Below are positions 23,844 to 32,790 of a stretch of DNA of 64,000 nt, piece by piece; within the stretch, counting starts at the first letter, position 1; each line of letters opens with the position of its first letter. Location of the stretch: IMG/VR virus record IMGVR_UViG_3300025162_000041, positions 1 through 64,000 of that record, one strand, 5' to 3'. The position numbers and the translations under genes were made by a program. The notes beneath the pieces were generated by a model that worked only from the letters and a program-made list of their open reading frames with translations, was not told the origin of the DNA and searched no databases. The stretch comes from a virus.

Positions 23844-26800
23844 ATGCCAACAAATACTAACATGTCGCTCAAGCCATTCGACGATGAAATACTCGATGTA
23901 AAAAAACAGTCGCTATATGCAAGATTAAAAAGACTGTTTTCTACAGACGTTATCGTGCGTAACGTCGGCGGTAAACAACTGAAAATAAAAGATACCGATA
24001 GCATTATGTATGCTACGGATAGAAATAGTCTACGAGACCGCTTTAATCGTATCCGTAGCACAGCCTATAATGCTTATACCCGTGACTTCGCCCTGTCATA
24101 TCAAGCCGCAAGAATGGACTTGTTTCGTGACTACGATTGCGTAGGGCCAGATACAATTATTCCACTGCCAGATGGGTCAAGACCTACTATTAAGGAGTTA
24201 ACAGAAAAATATAAAGATAAGCCGCAGGAACGATTTTATGTGTTTTCTTATGACCACGAAACCGATTCAATTAAACTTGGTCGTGCGTTTCATCCTAGAA
24301 AGAAAGGCGGCGGAACTAGAGAAGGATTTAAAGTAACTTTTGATGATGGACAATACGTTATTGGAAGTATTAAACATCCATTCTTAATGCGAAATGGCGA
24401 GTATAAGATGATTTATGATCTTAAAGTTGGTGATTCAGTGATGCCGTTTTATCAAAAGGATTTTTATGGTCATGGTTATAGACATTTGTATAATTTTAGT
24501 AGGGGCTGGCAATCTGAACATAAAATTGTAGCAGAACAATTTGAAAGACCATTAAAAGAGAATGAGGTGGTTCACCATAGAAACTTTAATAAAACCAACA
24601 ATTCCCCCGATAATCTTCAGATAATGATAGAGTCGGAACATAAAGCATATCATTGTAAAATCATTGCGGATAAATTGTGGTCACCAGAAAATAAGCAAAA
24701 AACTATAAACAAGGTTCAAGCATCAGAGGGATATAAGAATAGAAAATGTCATAAATGGAATGGTGAAAGACAAGGAGGAAATAATCCGTTTTATGGAAAA
24801 ACTCATACCGAAGAATCTAATGAAAAACGTTCAAAAACACTAAAAGAAGTGTTTGTAAATAGAGATCAAAACGGGAATAAAAATCCAAAATATAGAAAGG
24901 ATTTAACTATAGAAGTTCTGAGAATAAAAGCGAACGAATACTATAAAAAGAATGGTAAATTGACTTTATGGGGACTTATAAAGGATATAGGATGTGATTA
25001 TACGACTATTCAAAATAGGTTTAGATATTATAATTGTGATTGGGATACATTCAAAAATGATGTAGTTTCTACTTTGAATCATAAGATCAAATCTATTGAA
25101 TCCATTGGTCAAATAGATGTATATGATGTTACAGTTGAACAGTTTGCGAACTTTGCTACTGATAGTGTTTTCGTAAAAAATACAATGGACATGGACCCGA
25201 TCCTAAGTTGCCTATCTGGAGACACTTGCATATCGACGTTAAATGGGTTTGTTCCGATAAAAGAGTTGGCGGAGAAATATTCGGGAGATGAAACATTTAA
25301 AGTATGGTCGTGGGATAAAGATAGTCAAAAGTTGACAGTGGGAAATGCTCATCATCCCAGAAAAACAGGAACTAAAAGTGTAATAGAAGTACATTTGGAT
25401 AATAGAGAGGTATTAAAATGTACTTCTGACCACAGAATAATGTTAGTTGATGGAACATATAAAGAAGCTGGCCAACTGATGAGCGGAGACTCATTGATGC
25501 CTTTTTATCATAGGCAAAATCGAAATGGGTATCAAGAAATAAAATCTTTGGGAAAACGATTTAAATGTACACATCGTTACATTTTTGAAGATGTTCTAAC
25601 CGAACAAGATTTGGTCGGCAGTAACATTCATCATAAAAATCATAATAAGTTAGATAACAGGTTGGAGAATTTGGAATTGATGACGGCGCTTGAACACATG
25701 AGGTTACACGGCATTTCTCCTATAACTAAAGGGAAAAAATCTATAAATTCAAAGGAGTGGTGGGAAAATTTAGAATATAGAACCAAATGTTCTGGTGCGT
25801 TAAAAAAATATCAAGCATCTGACGAAGGGAAGAAAATGATGTCAGAACATACGTCGCTTATCAATACAGAACGATGGAAAAATGATTCCGATTATGCATT
25901 AAAAATGGCATCCATATTTTCCGAACATGCAAAGTCAATGTGGAGTGATCCTGTGTGGAAAGAATGGAAACGTAAAAAACACTCTGAGACAATGCGATTG
26001 AAATATGCGAATGATCCGATTTTTAGAGAACAAATAAAACGAGTGGGGCATGAAAATGGACGATACAAAGATTTAGTTACTACGGAATCTATTTTAATAG
26101 AGGGAACAAAATATAACTCGTTAGTAGAATTTGCAAGAATCTTTGACTTCAACGGACTTGTATTTAAGAACGACCAATATAAATGCCAATTCATATCACG
26201 AAGATTGAAAGAAGCGGGGTATGATGGATGGACCGATTATAGAAATAAATTCGAATATTCTAATCACAAAGTAACGAAGATTGTCGATAACAATGAAGTT
26301 GTGGATGTATATGATTTGACGGTAGATATATACGAAAATTTCGCGATTAAACAAGGTATAATTTTGTCGAACAGTGCATTAGATATTTTTTCAGACGAAT
26401 GCCTTACGTATAATGAAGTAGGCAAGATGATTACTGTTCACTCGACCAACAACAATGTCAAGCGAATTCTTGAGAATTTATTTGATGAGATTCTCAATGT
26501 TCGGTTTAATTTATGGTCATGGACTCGCAACATGCCAGTGAAGTATGATTCTTATATTCCATTATTGTCGGGTGAAAATATAAGAATAGATGAGTTGTCT
26601 AAGAGAGTAAAATCCGGAGAGGAAATATGGGTATATTCTGTTCAAGATGGAACCAATCAAACTGTGCCTGGCAAAGTAATTTGGTGTGATAAAAATTATA
26701 TATCGGATAAAACAATAAAAGTAATATTTGACGATAACTCATATGTAGAAACTGCACCCGAACATCCTTTTATATTGCGAGATGGCCAAGAAAAACGAGC

Positions 26801-29669
26801 GGAGGAACTTAAGGAAAATGACAGTTTAATGCCATTTTATAGAAAATTAAGTCCTGAAAAGGGTGGAATGAATAAATATGAAATGGTGTATAATCCACGG
26901 TCTAATAAACATGAATATACGCATCGGGTTGTTGCGGAATCCTGCGGAATAAAAACCGACAAAACGAATAGAATTTTACACCACAAAAATTTTAATAAAT
27001 ATGACAATTCGCCCATAAACTTAGTTCCGATGGAGTTTTTTGAACACCGCAATCTTCATTCTGAACATTGTATTAAAACTCTACACACCCCAGAAGTCAT
27101 TGAAAAAAGAAGAAAAAGTTTGGATAAATATCTTCGTTCAAATGATAGGAAAGAAAGACTTAGTAGAGAAATGAAGGGGGTAAAAGTAAAGTATTTTCAA
27201 GATTATAATAACTCGGACTTACATGCTATCCATAACGAAATACGGTCAAAATTAAAAACTGAAATGTGGGCAGACCCGTCTCGTAGAGCGGTAGCAATCG
27301 GAAATATGAAGATGGGGTGGACTCCTGAACGCCGAGAGTTAGCGAGTAAGAGAATGAAGGAATTTAGAAAAAATGGAGTTTTAACAAATCATAAAGTAAA
27401 ATGTATTGAAATAATAAATGAAAATACTGATGTATACTGTATGACTGTCGTTGGTCCTGGTGGGGAACAGGATAGACACAATTTTGCTATATGCGGAAAG
27501 GATATGGAAGGAAACATAACCAAAACTAGTGGCGTATTTATTAAAAACTGTAAATATGGTGATTTTTTCTTAAAACTATATATTACACCCGAGTATGGTA
27601 TTTACATGGTCGAGCCAATTTCGGCTTACAATGTAGAACGGATTGAAAATTCTGATCCTACTAATAAGCGATATGTCAAGTTCCAACTTCGTCCTTCGGA
27701 TACATCACAGGCTGAAATTCTTGAAAATTATGAAGTAGCTCATTTTCGACTTATTTCCGATTCGAATTTTTTGCCCTACGGCAAGTCGATGATTGAAGGT
27801 GGAAGGAGGGTATGGAAGCAACTTTCACTCATGGAAGACGCTATGCTTATCAGTCGTATCATGCGTGCTCCTGAAAGACGTATTTTCTATACTGATATTG
27901 GCAATATTCCGCCGAATGAAGTGGACGCTTACATGCAGAAAATGATGGATAAGATGAAGAAAGTGCCATATATTGATGAGCAAACGGGCGAATACAATCT
28001 TCGATTTAACCTTCAGAACATGATTGAGGATTATTATATTCCAGTTCGTGGTGGTGATAGTGGAACTAAGATTGATTCATTACCTGGAATGGAATGGACG
28101 GGTATTGACGATCTTGAGTATATCAAGACGAAGATGATGGCAGCACTTAAGATTCCAAAAGCCTTTTTAGGATATGACGACGCAATAGCAGGTAAAGCTA
28201 CTTTGGCTTGTGTTGTTCCCGAGACACGAGTACCTTTGCTCAACGGACTTACAAAAACAGTAAAAGAACTAATTGATGATTATAACAACGGTATAAAAAA
28301 TTATGTTTATTCCATTGATGAAGAAACCAAAAACATTGTTCCGGGTGAAGTAGAATGGGCAGGATTCACTAGAATGGATACTGATGTTGTGCGAGTTTAT
28401 TTGGATAATACACAATATATTGATTGCACTTCTGACCATCGTTTTATGACGAGAGATGGCAATTGGCTGGAAGCCAAGGATTTAGTGGAAGGACAATCAT
28501 TAATGCCATTATATAGAAAAAATCAAATAATGCGTAAAAAACTGGATTATGAAATGGTTTATAATCCCTCTGCGGGGCGACCAAGGGCGGTTAAAAACCA
28601 TAAAGTAATAAAAATAGAACTATTATCCGAAAGAAGAGATACGTGTGACATAACAATAAAAAAGTATCATAACTTTGCAACTTCGGCGGGAGTTATTGTC
28701 CACAATTCGGAGGATGTGCGATTTGCTCGTACTATTCAACGTTTACAACGTATTATTACATCAGAACTTAGCAAGATTGCTATTGTTCATTTATATGCTC
28801 AAGGTTACCGTGACGAATCGCTTGTTGATTTTGAACTTGAACTGACTAATCCATCGACCATTTTCGAGAAGGAGAAGCTTGAAATTTGGCAGGATAAAGT
28901 GAGTGTATCCATTGATATGGTAGAGAACAAGTTTTTCTCTTATAAATGGATTTACAAGAATATATTCAATATGTCTGAAGACGACATTGAGCAAGTGCAA
29001 GAAGAAGTTGTTGAAGATGCCAAGCAGCGTTATCGTTTCACCAAGATTGAAGAGGATGGCGATGATCCAGCCAAACCATTCAAGAAGATAGGTGGAAAGG
29101 GTGACGGGGATGATAAAGATAAAGGTGGTCTTGGAGGTCTTGACATTGGTGGTGGAGGCGGTGGTGGAGGCGGTGGTGGAGGCGGTGGGCTTCCAGATCT
29201 AGATGACCTTGGCGACATTAGCCCCGAAGGTGGGGAAGGAGAAGAAGGTGAGGAGGGAGAGGGCGAAAAAGAAGAAGAACTTCCCGACCTTACGAAAATT
29301 AAGGAAGTTGTAGAAGACACGCGTGATCGCAGTGATAGGGATCAAAGTGACCGAGATCAAAGTGACCGACACCAAGATGGTGAAAAGAAAGCTCCTAATA
29401 CAACAGAAGATCCAATTGGTCGTCTTGAACGTTCTGCAACACCAAAGAAAAAGAGCGAGGGAAAGAGAGTTAGTGCCATTCAACATAATTACGAAGGTGG
29501 CACTCCATTGCGCTTACGTGAGAGAGCATCTCCACCTATAGATAAGGGTATGATTAGTAGTCTTTCTGACTTCCTTAAAAAGACTCAGCCAGAGACCAAA
29601 CAAGAACTCTTGCGAGAGAATCAATTGACGAGAAGCAAGTCTATGTTAGATGAAACTCAATTGCTATAG
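23844..29669 (+). CDS. Portal protein (gp20-like) carrying four inteins
   Basis: 1941 residues; the four inteins make up 1240, leaving a 701-residue portal. Extein segments match T4 gp20: MDMDPIL...SALDIFSDECLTYNEVG, NLFDEILNVRFNLWSWTRNM, KYGDFFLKLYI, and SEDVRFARTIQRLQR in the crown/clip part. The portal is the dodecameric ring that nucleates head assembly and passes DNA. The C-terminal ~170 residues are unusual: a run of 14 glycines, an acidic Glu/Gly stretch and repeated D-R-D-Q-S units, then a basic tail. The start is ATG at 23844; ATG at 23862 (MSLKPFDDE) is possible. Confidence 0.9.
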   Translation: MPTNTNMSLKPFDDEILDVKKQSLYARLKRLFSTDVIVRNVGGKQLKIKDTDSIMYATDRNSLRDRFNRIRSTAYNAYTRDFALSYQAARMDLFRDYDCVGPDTIIPLPDGSRPTIKELTEKYKDKPQERFYVFSYDHETDSIKLGRAFHPRKKGGGTREGFKVTFDDGQYVIGSIKHPFLMRNGEYKMIYDLKVGDSVMPFYQKDFYGHGYRHLYNFSRGWQSEHKIVAEQFERPLKENEVVHHRNFNKTNNSPDNLQIMIESEHKAYHCKIIADKLWSPENKQKTINKVQASEGYKNRKCHKWNGERQGGNNPFYGKTHTEESNEKRSKTLKEVFVNRDQNGNKNPKYRKDLTIEVLRIKANEYYKKNGKLTLWGLIKDIGCDYTTIQNRFRYYNCDWDTFKNDVVSTLNHKIKSIESIGQIDVYDVTVEQFANFATDSVFVKNTMDMDPILSCLSGDTCISTLNGFVPIKELAEKYSGDETFKVWSWDKDSQKLTVGNAHHPRKTGTKSVIEVHLDNREVLKCTSDHRIMLVDGTYKEAGQLMSGDSLMPFYHRQNRNGYQEIKSLGKRFKCTHRYIFEDVLTEQDLVGSNIHHKNHNKLDNRLENLELMTALEHMRLHGISPITKGKKSINSKEWWENLEYRTKCSGALKKYQASDEGKKMMSEHTSLINTERWKNDSDYALKMASIFSEHAKSMWSDPVWKEWKRKKHSETMRLKYANDPIFREQIKRVGHENGRYKDLVTTESILIEGTKYNSLVEFARIFDFNGLVFKNDQYKCQFISRRLKEAGYDGWTDYRNKFEYSNHKVTKIVDNNEVVDVYDLTVDIYENFAIKQGIILSNSALDIFSDECLTYNEVGKMITVHSTNNNVKRILENLFDEILNVRFNLWSWTRNMPVKYDSYIPLLSGENIRIDELSKRVKSGEEIWVYSVQDGTNQTVPGKVIWCDKNYISDKTIKVIFDDNSYVETAPEHPFILRDGQEKRAEELKENDSLMPFYRKLSPEKGGMNKYEMVYNPRSNKHEYTHRVVAESCGIKTDKTNRILHHKNFNKYDNSPINLVPMEFFEHRNLHSEHCIKTLHTPEVIEKRRKSLDKYLRSNDRKERLSREMKGVKVKYFQDYNNSDLHAIHNEIRSKLKTEMWADPSRRAVAIGNMKMGWTPERRELASKRMKEFRKNGVLTNHKVKCIEIINENTDVYCMTVVGPGGEQDRHNFAICGKDMEGNITKTSGVFIKNCKYGDFFLKLYITPEYGIYMVEPISAYNVERIENSDPTNKRYVKFQLRPSDTSQAEILENYEVAHFRLISDSNFLPYGKSMIEGGRRVWKQLSLMEDAMLISRIMRAPERRIFYTDIGNIPPNEVDAYMQKMMDKMKKVPYIDEQTGEYNLRFNLQNMIEDYYIPVRGGDSGTKIDSLPGMEWTGIDDLEYIKTKMMAALKIPKAFLGYDDAIAGKATLACVVPETRVPLLNGLTKTVKELIDDYNNGIKNYVYSIDEETKNIVPGEVEWAGFTRMDTDVVRVYLDNTQYIDCTSDHRFMTRDGNWLEAKDLVEGQSLMPLYRKNQIMRKKLDYEMVYNPSAGRPRAVKNHKVIKIELLSERRDTCDITIKKYHNFATSAGVIVHNSEDVRFARTIQRLQRIITSELSKIAIVHLYAQGYRDESLVDFELELTNPSTIFEKEKLEIWQDKVSVSIDMVENKFFSYKWIYKNIFNMSEDDIEQVQEEVVEDAKQRYRFTKIEEDGDDPAKPFKKIGGKGDGDDKDKGGLGGLDIGGGGGGGGGGGGGGLPDLDDLGDISPEGGEGEEGEEGEGEKEEELPDLTKIKEVVEDTRDRSDRDQSDRDQSDRHQDGEKKAPNTTEDPIGRLERSATPKKKSEGKRVSAIQHNYEGGTPLRLRERASPPIDKGMISSLSDFLKKTQPETKQELLRENQLTRSKSMLDETQLL
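24138..25181 (+). mobile_element. Portal intein 1, HNH endonuclease type
   Basis: 348 residues (portal residues 99-446). It starts Cys (CVGPDTIIPLPDGSRP) and ends FVKN before Thr+1 (TMDMDP). Block B is IGSIKHPFLM, and an HNH-type nuclease follows with VVHHRNFNKTNNSPDNLQ and EHKAYH. NFATDS and FVKN form blocks F and G. The penultimate residue is Lys instead of the usual His. Confidence 0.88.
25209..26372 (+). mobile_element. Portal intein 2, HNH endonuclease type
   Basis: 388 residues (portal residues 456-843). It starts Cys (CLSGDTCISTLNGFVP) and ends ILSN before Ser+1 (SALDIF). Block B is CTSDHRIMLV. The nuclease shows NIHHKNHNKLDNRLENLE and EHMRLHG. Block F is VVDVYDLTVDIYENFA. It is separated from intein 1 by only nine portal residues (TMDMDPILS). 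The penultimate residue is Ser, not His. Confidence 0.88.
26535..27548 (+). mobile_element. Portal intein 3, HNH type, starting with proline
   Basis: 338 residues (portal residues 898-1235). The portal reads WTRNM, then PVKYDSYIPLLSGENIRIDE, and resumes at CKYGDFF; T4-type portals have WTRNM directly followed by x-KYGDFF. The first residue is therefore Pro rather than Cys or Ser. Block B is VETAPEHPFIL, the HNH part ILHHKNFNKYDNSPINL and EHRNLH, and block F is DVYCMTVVGPGG, with Cys at the position often held by Asp. It ends FIKN before Cys+1. Confidence 0.82.
28209..28706 (+). mobile_element. Portal intein 4, mini-intein without endonuclease
   Basis: 166 residues (portal residues 1456-1621). 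It starts Cys (CVVPETRVPLLNGLTK), has block B DCTSDHRFMTRDG, block F RRDTCDITIKKYHNFA and ends VIVHN before Ser+1 (SEDVRFA). No HNH or LAGLIDADG motif is present; a short basic linker replaces the nuclease. It is the only one of the four portal inteins with the canonical penultimate His. Confidence 0.88.
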
Positions 29670-29723
29670 AAATATGGATATAATCCAACGGATATAATCT
29701 TAGATTTTGCCCGAACAAAGGTA

Positions 29724-29731
29724 TATTTATA
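29724..29731 (+). promoter_or_regulatory. Candidate phage (late) promoter motif TATTTATA
   Basis: GTATATTTATAATATAG lies 22 bases before the ATG at 29754. Confidence 0.4.
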
Positions 29732-29753
29732 ATATAGTTGAAGAGATTTGTCT

Positions 29754-30641
29754 ATGCAAAATCAAAAGAAAATGCGCCATTCCAAATTCCGTAATACTGG
29801 AATCTTGTTTGAGCTACTCACCAAACAGGTCACTGCCGATATTATTTCGGGCAGGGATACTTCCGCTGCGAAGGACTTGCTTCACAAGTATTTTCGGGAG
29901 ACTACCGAACTTGGGCGTGAGTGGCAACTATATAGTACCCTGTTGAACGAAAAAATCAAAGATGAACCCCATGCTGAACGGTTCTTTTCTGTTATTTTGG
30001 AAGCCCGCAAGAAACTGAATGGTAGGAAACTTTCCCTTCTTAAATATGATTTAATCAAAGAGATTAAGGATGCATATCCCATTGAAGAAATGCTTAAAGC
30101 TCCTGTTCGGAATTATCGAGTTTTGGCCTCTATATATAAAGTCTTCGAAAATTCTGTATCCTCGGAATGTAAGTTTGATGTCAAAGAAGTATATCAATCA
30201 AAAAACTGTATAGTAGAACACATTGTTGACCGACCAAAAGTTATACATTCCGAAGATGAACTCATTAATTATTATAAAACTCAGACTGAGGATATACGTC
30301 TTCTTACTTATAAACTTCTATGTGAAAAGTTCAATGACAAATATGCCACTTCATTGGACGATGACCAGAAAGCAGTTTTACGCGAATACATTTGCAACGT
30401 TGCCAATACAAATAATTTTGATGTTTTCGTGAAACAAAAGGTTACTAAAATTAAAAAGTCTTTGACTGAAGCAATTGACAAAATCAGAGATTCGGATGTA
30501 ATGAGAATTAAAATTCGTGAAATTGTCAATCAACTTGATAGAATTAATCCAGGTAAGATAGTCAAAGATAACCACGTCATGGTATTGATGCTATCCTATG
30601 AACTACTCAAGGAAGTACGCAAACAACTTAATGGAAAATAA
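29754..30641 (+). CDS. Unknown helical protein of the head module
   Basis: About 295 residues from ATG at 29754; an in-frame TTG lies six bases upstream. The protein is charged and predominantly helical (HSKFRNTGILFELLTKQV..., LLTYKLLCEKFNDKYA...), with no zinc or membrane motif. It stands between portal and prohead protease, where T4 has small core genes (67, 68), so a scaffold or assembly role is possible but not shown by sequence. It has its own TATTTATA motif. Confidence 0.5.
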   Translation: MQNQKKMRHSKFRNTGILFELLTKQVTADIISGRDTSAAKDLLHKYFRETTELGREWQLYSTLLNEKIKDEPHAERFFSVILEARKKLNGRKLSLLKYDLIKEIKDAYPIEEMLKAPVRNYRVLASIYKVFENSVSSECKFDVKEVYQSKNCIVEHIVDRPKVIHSEDELINYYKTQTEDIRLLTYKLLCEKFNDKYATSLDDDQKAVLREYICNVANTNNFDVFVKQKVTKIKKSLTEAIDKIRDSDVMRIKIREIVNQLDRINPGKIVKDNHVMVLMLSYELLKEVRKQLNGK

Positions 30642-30659
30642 ATATTAAAGGATATCGCA

Positions 30660-31898
30660 ATGATTATAGACATTAACATTCTTAAGAGACTCGGAGACCG
30701 TTTTGCTGTTTGTCCTGTTTCTTCTGCCCCTCCGCCACTTCAAGCTGCATTAAAGAAATCAGAAGCTATCTTTATCAAAGCCCCTGCAGGAGTTGAACCC
30801 TCAATTACTGGTGGTGAATACCAATGGGATGACGAAATTAGTGGTTATCGTTTTGGTAACAATCAAAAGCTCTTTGTGGCCCCCGATGGAACTACCATAT
30901 GGATATTTAAAGATGTTCTTCTTCGTATTCTTAAGCTTGACCGTGTTCAAAAATGGACTTCTGGAGATGCGGAATATCCAATGGGGAAAGCAAATGCCTT
31001 CTTTATTGTCTATGGAAAACTTACTGGACAGAATTTGGGTGAAGGCGAAACTGCGGGCGATGATGTTCCCGATGGCGAGACTGAACCAGGTGATGGTGGT
31101 GGATTAGCAGTTGCTGGTGACGAGAATGCCCCTCCATATTCAAAAGAAGAGGTTCAACAGATGTTGAAGGGGGAATTTCCTGCAGATATTCCTACGGGGC
31201 CAAAAGCATCAATGGCTACGTCAATTCCTGGCGAAGAACCTGTGGGTGAAGAACCCGTGGAACCTTTGGCTCCAATGTCTGGACCGTCCCCATCAAGATT
31301 GGCAAAAGGAAATACTCCGGTTAATACAGGAGGCGAAGCTGACAGAATTATTAGGACACTTAAGAAGATGTCACATGTTGATCCTGACGTTAAGATGAAT
31401 AAGCAACAACCAGTTCGTATACATGGCGATGAAATTATTAAGTTATGGCATAAAGCTAATTCAATGCCACCAGAGGAAGGTAAAATATTACATGCGTTCC
31501 TTACGAGTGGAGATATTTTACCTTTGGAAGAAGGAAAAATTAGTAAGCATCAACTTAAACGTCTAGTTGAAAGAATTGTTGAAGGAATTGTTAGTGAAGT
31601 GGAAAAATCCAAGAAAAAAAAGTGGACTGTAAAATTCCAAGGTAAAAAGGAAAACGAAGATATACAACTGGAGCAAACAACTACGTCTGGTGGTGTGGAT
31701 TCTTCTCCTGGCACTCCCGGTTACATTACTCCCGGGGCATTCGGTAAGAAGATGTCTCATCGAAAAGACCATATTGAAGTTCTCGGGTATAAGATGACTC
31801 CCCAAGGAGAAAAAGAATATAATAAGTCTGCCGATGCGCTTTATGAATCTATCAAAAAGCAAGTGAAGACGACGATTCTACATCATAAGCGCAAGTAA
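30660..31898 (+). CDS. Unknown head-module protein with an acidic Pro/Gly linker
   Basis: 412 residues. An N-terminal globular part (~1-125) is followed by a low-complexity Gly/Glu/Pro region (~125-235), then a helical segment with HQLKRLVERIVEGIVSEVEKSKKKKW, and a basic tail. AAAGGA stands upstream of the ATG. The helix LVERIVEGIVSE contains LxE/IxE-type sites like those cut by T4-type prohead proteases (I/L-x-E before a small residue), so processing in the prohead is possible. No enzyme motif recognised. Confidence 0.45.
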   Translation: MIIDINILKRLGDRFAVCPVSSAPPPLQAALKKSEAIFIKAPAGVEPSITGGEYQWDDEISGYRFGNNQKLFVAPDGTTIWIFKDVLLRILKLDRVQKWTSGDAEYPMGKANAFFIVYGKLTGQNLGEGETAGDDVPDGETEPGDGGGLAVAGDENAPPYSKEEVQQMLKGEFPADIPTGPKASMATSIPGEEPVGEEPVEPLAPMSGPSPSRLAKGNTPVNTGGEADRIIRTLKKMSHVDPDVKMNKQQPVRIHGDEIIKLWHKANSMPPEEGKILHAFLTSGDILPLEEGKISKHQLKRLVERIVEGIVSEVEKSKKKKWTVKFQGKKENEDIQLEQTTTSGGVDSSPGTPGYITPGAFGKKMSHRKDHIEVLGYKMTPQGEKEYNKSADALYESIKKQVKTTILHHKRK

Positions 31899-31911
31899 TA
31901 TAAGGAATTGT

Positions 31912-32790
31912 GTGATACCTTCTCTTAAACGAATTGTAGAGTCCTATGGAGCCGAGGGTCAGTATTATGACCTTGGTAAGGATTTTTCTGCATTTCGTAG
32001 AATGATTGATGGTGCTGATCAGCAAGTCAAGCAGCAATATGAGAAACAAATTGCGTCTAAACTTGTAGGGAAACGTGTTCGGGCAAATGCTTCGCGGGGG
32101 TATAAGCAGTTTATAAAAAGTTATGAGTTTGATGTTGTCCGAGTCACATTGGATGATTACTATGATAACTTTGTAGTAATAGCCTATGATAGTACGACTC
32201 CAAAACCAAAGGAATATTTTCTTAAGACGGGGTTCAAAATTCAGATTCTCGGACCTGCTACAGGGCAACCTTCTCCGCAAAAGGGAGGAGACCCTCGCTT
32301 CGAGAAGCCCAAACAGGTTGGTCCAATGCCCATTCAACCTGGACAGAATCCTAATGTAGCTCAATCACAGCCTATGGCATTAGCACCAGCGGGAGCAACT
32401 CCGAAAGAGACTCCGATGGAAGAAAATAAAGAGCAAGATGGACTTTATGATGCTTATGGAATGGATGAAATTTCTCAAGACATCAAAAGATGGATGCCAA
32501 AGCTGCTTAAGAAGCCAGAAACTCAACTACGTGAGTTTATTAAAGGGCTTGGATGGAAGAAGAATCTCGATAAAGGAACTACGGTGGCATTATTCGATTT
32601 AAGAATTCCTTCCATTATGGTTAAGCCTAACAATAATGAGCAAACCATTCGGGATATGCTTGCACAAGAGAGTGCGAACCCAAGGCCGGGGGAAAAGGCG
32701 GGAACACGGTATGAATTGGTTAAATGTGAACCCGACCAAGAAAAAGGCGAATGGACTGTTCGCATAAAGAAAGTAATCTCACAAGTATGA
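31912..32790 (+). CDS. Unknown head-module protein
   Basis: 292 residues starting with GTG after TAAGGA. The opening MIPSLKRIVESYG is an amphipathic helix with an IVE-S site of the T4 prohead-protease type. A basic globular part (~30-115) is followed by a Pro/Gln-rich linker (~118-170) and a C-terminal domain of ~110 residues. The stop overlaps the prohead protease start (ATGA), implying coupled translation. It may be an internal or core head protein; this is inference from context. Confidence 0.45.
   Translation: MIPSLKRIVESYGAEGQYYDLGKDFSAFRRMIDGADQQVKQQYEKQIASKLVGKRVRANASRGYKQFIKSYEFDVVRVTLDDYYDNFVVIAYDSTTPKPKEYFLKTGFKIQILGPATGQPSPQKGGDPRFEKPKQVGPMPIQPGQNPNVAQSQPMALAPAGATPKETPMEENKEQDGLYDAYGMDEISQDIKRWMPKLLKKPETQLREFIKGLGWKKNLDKGTTVALFDLRIPSIMVKPNNNEQTIRDMLAQESANPRPGEKAGTRYELVKCEPDQEKGEWTVRIKKVISQV

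Noticed and set aside
29330-29375. CRISPR-like short repeat (GATCAAAGTGACC-type units)
   Set aside because: The two or three units are in-frame D-R-D-Q-S protein repeats of the portal without spacers.
29030-29486. Minus-strand open frames rich in Ser and Pro opposite the portal tail
   Set aside because: They are the complement of the poly-Gly and Glu-rich coding repeat.
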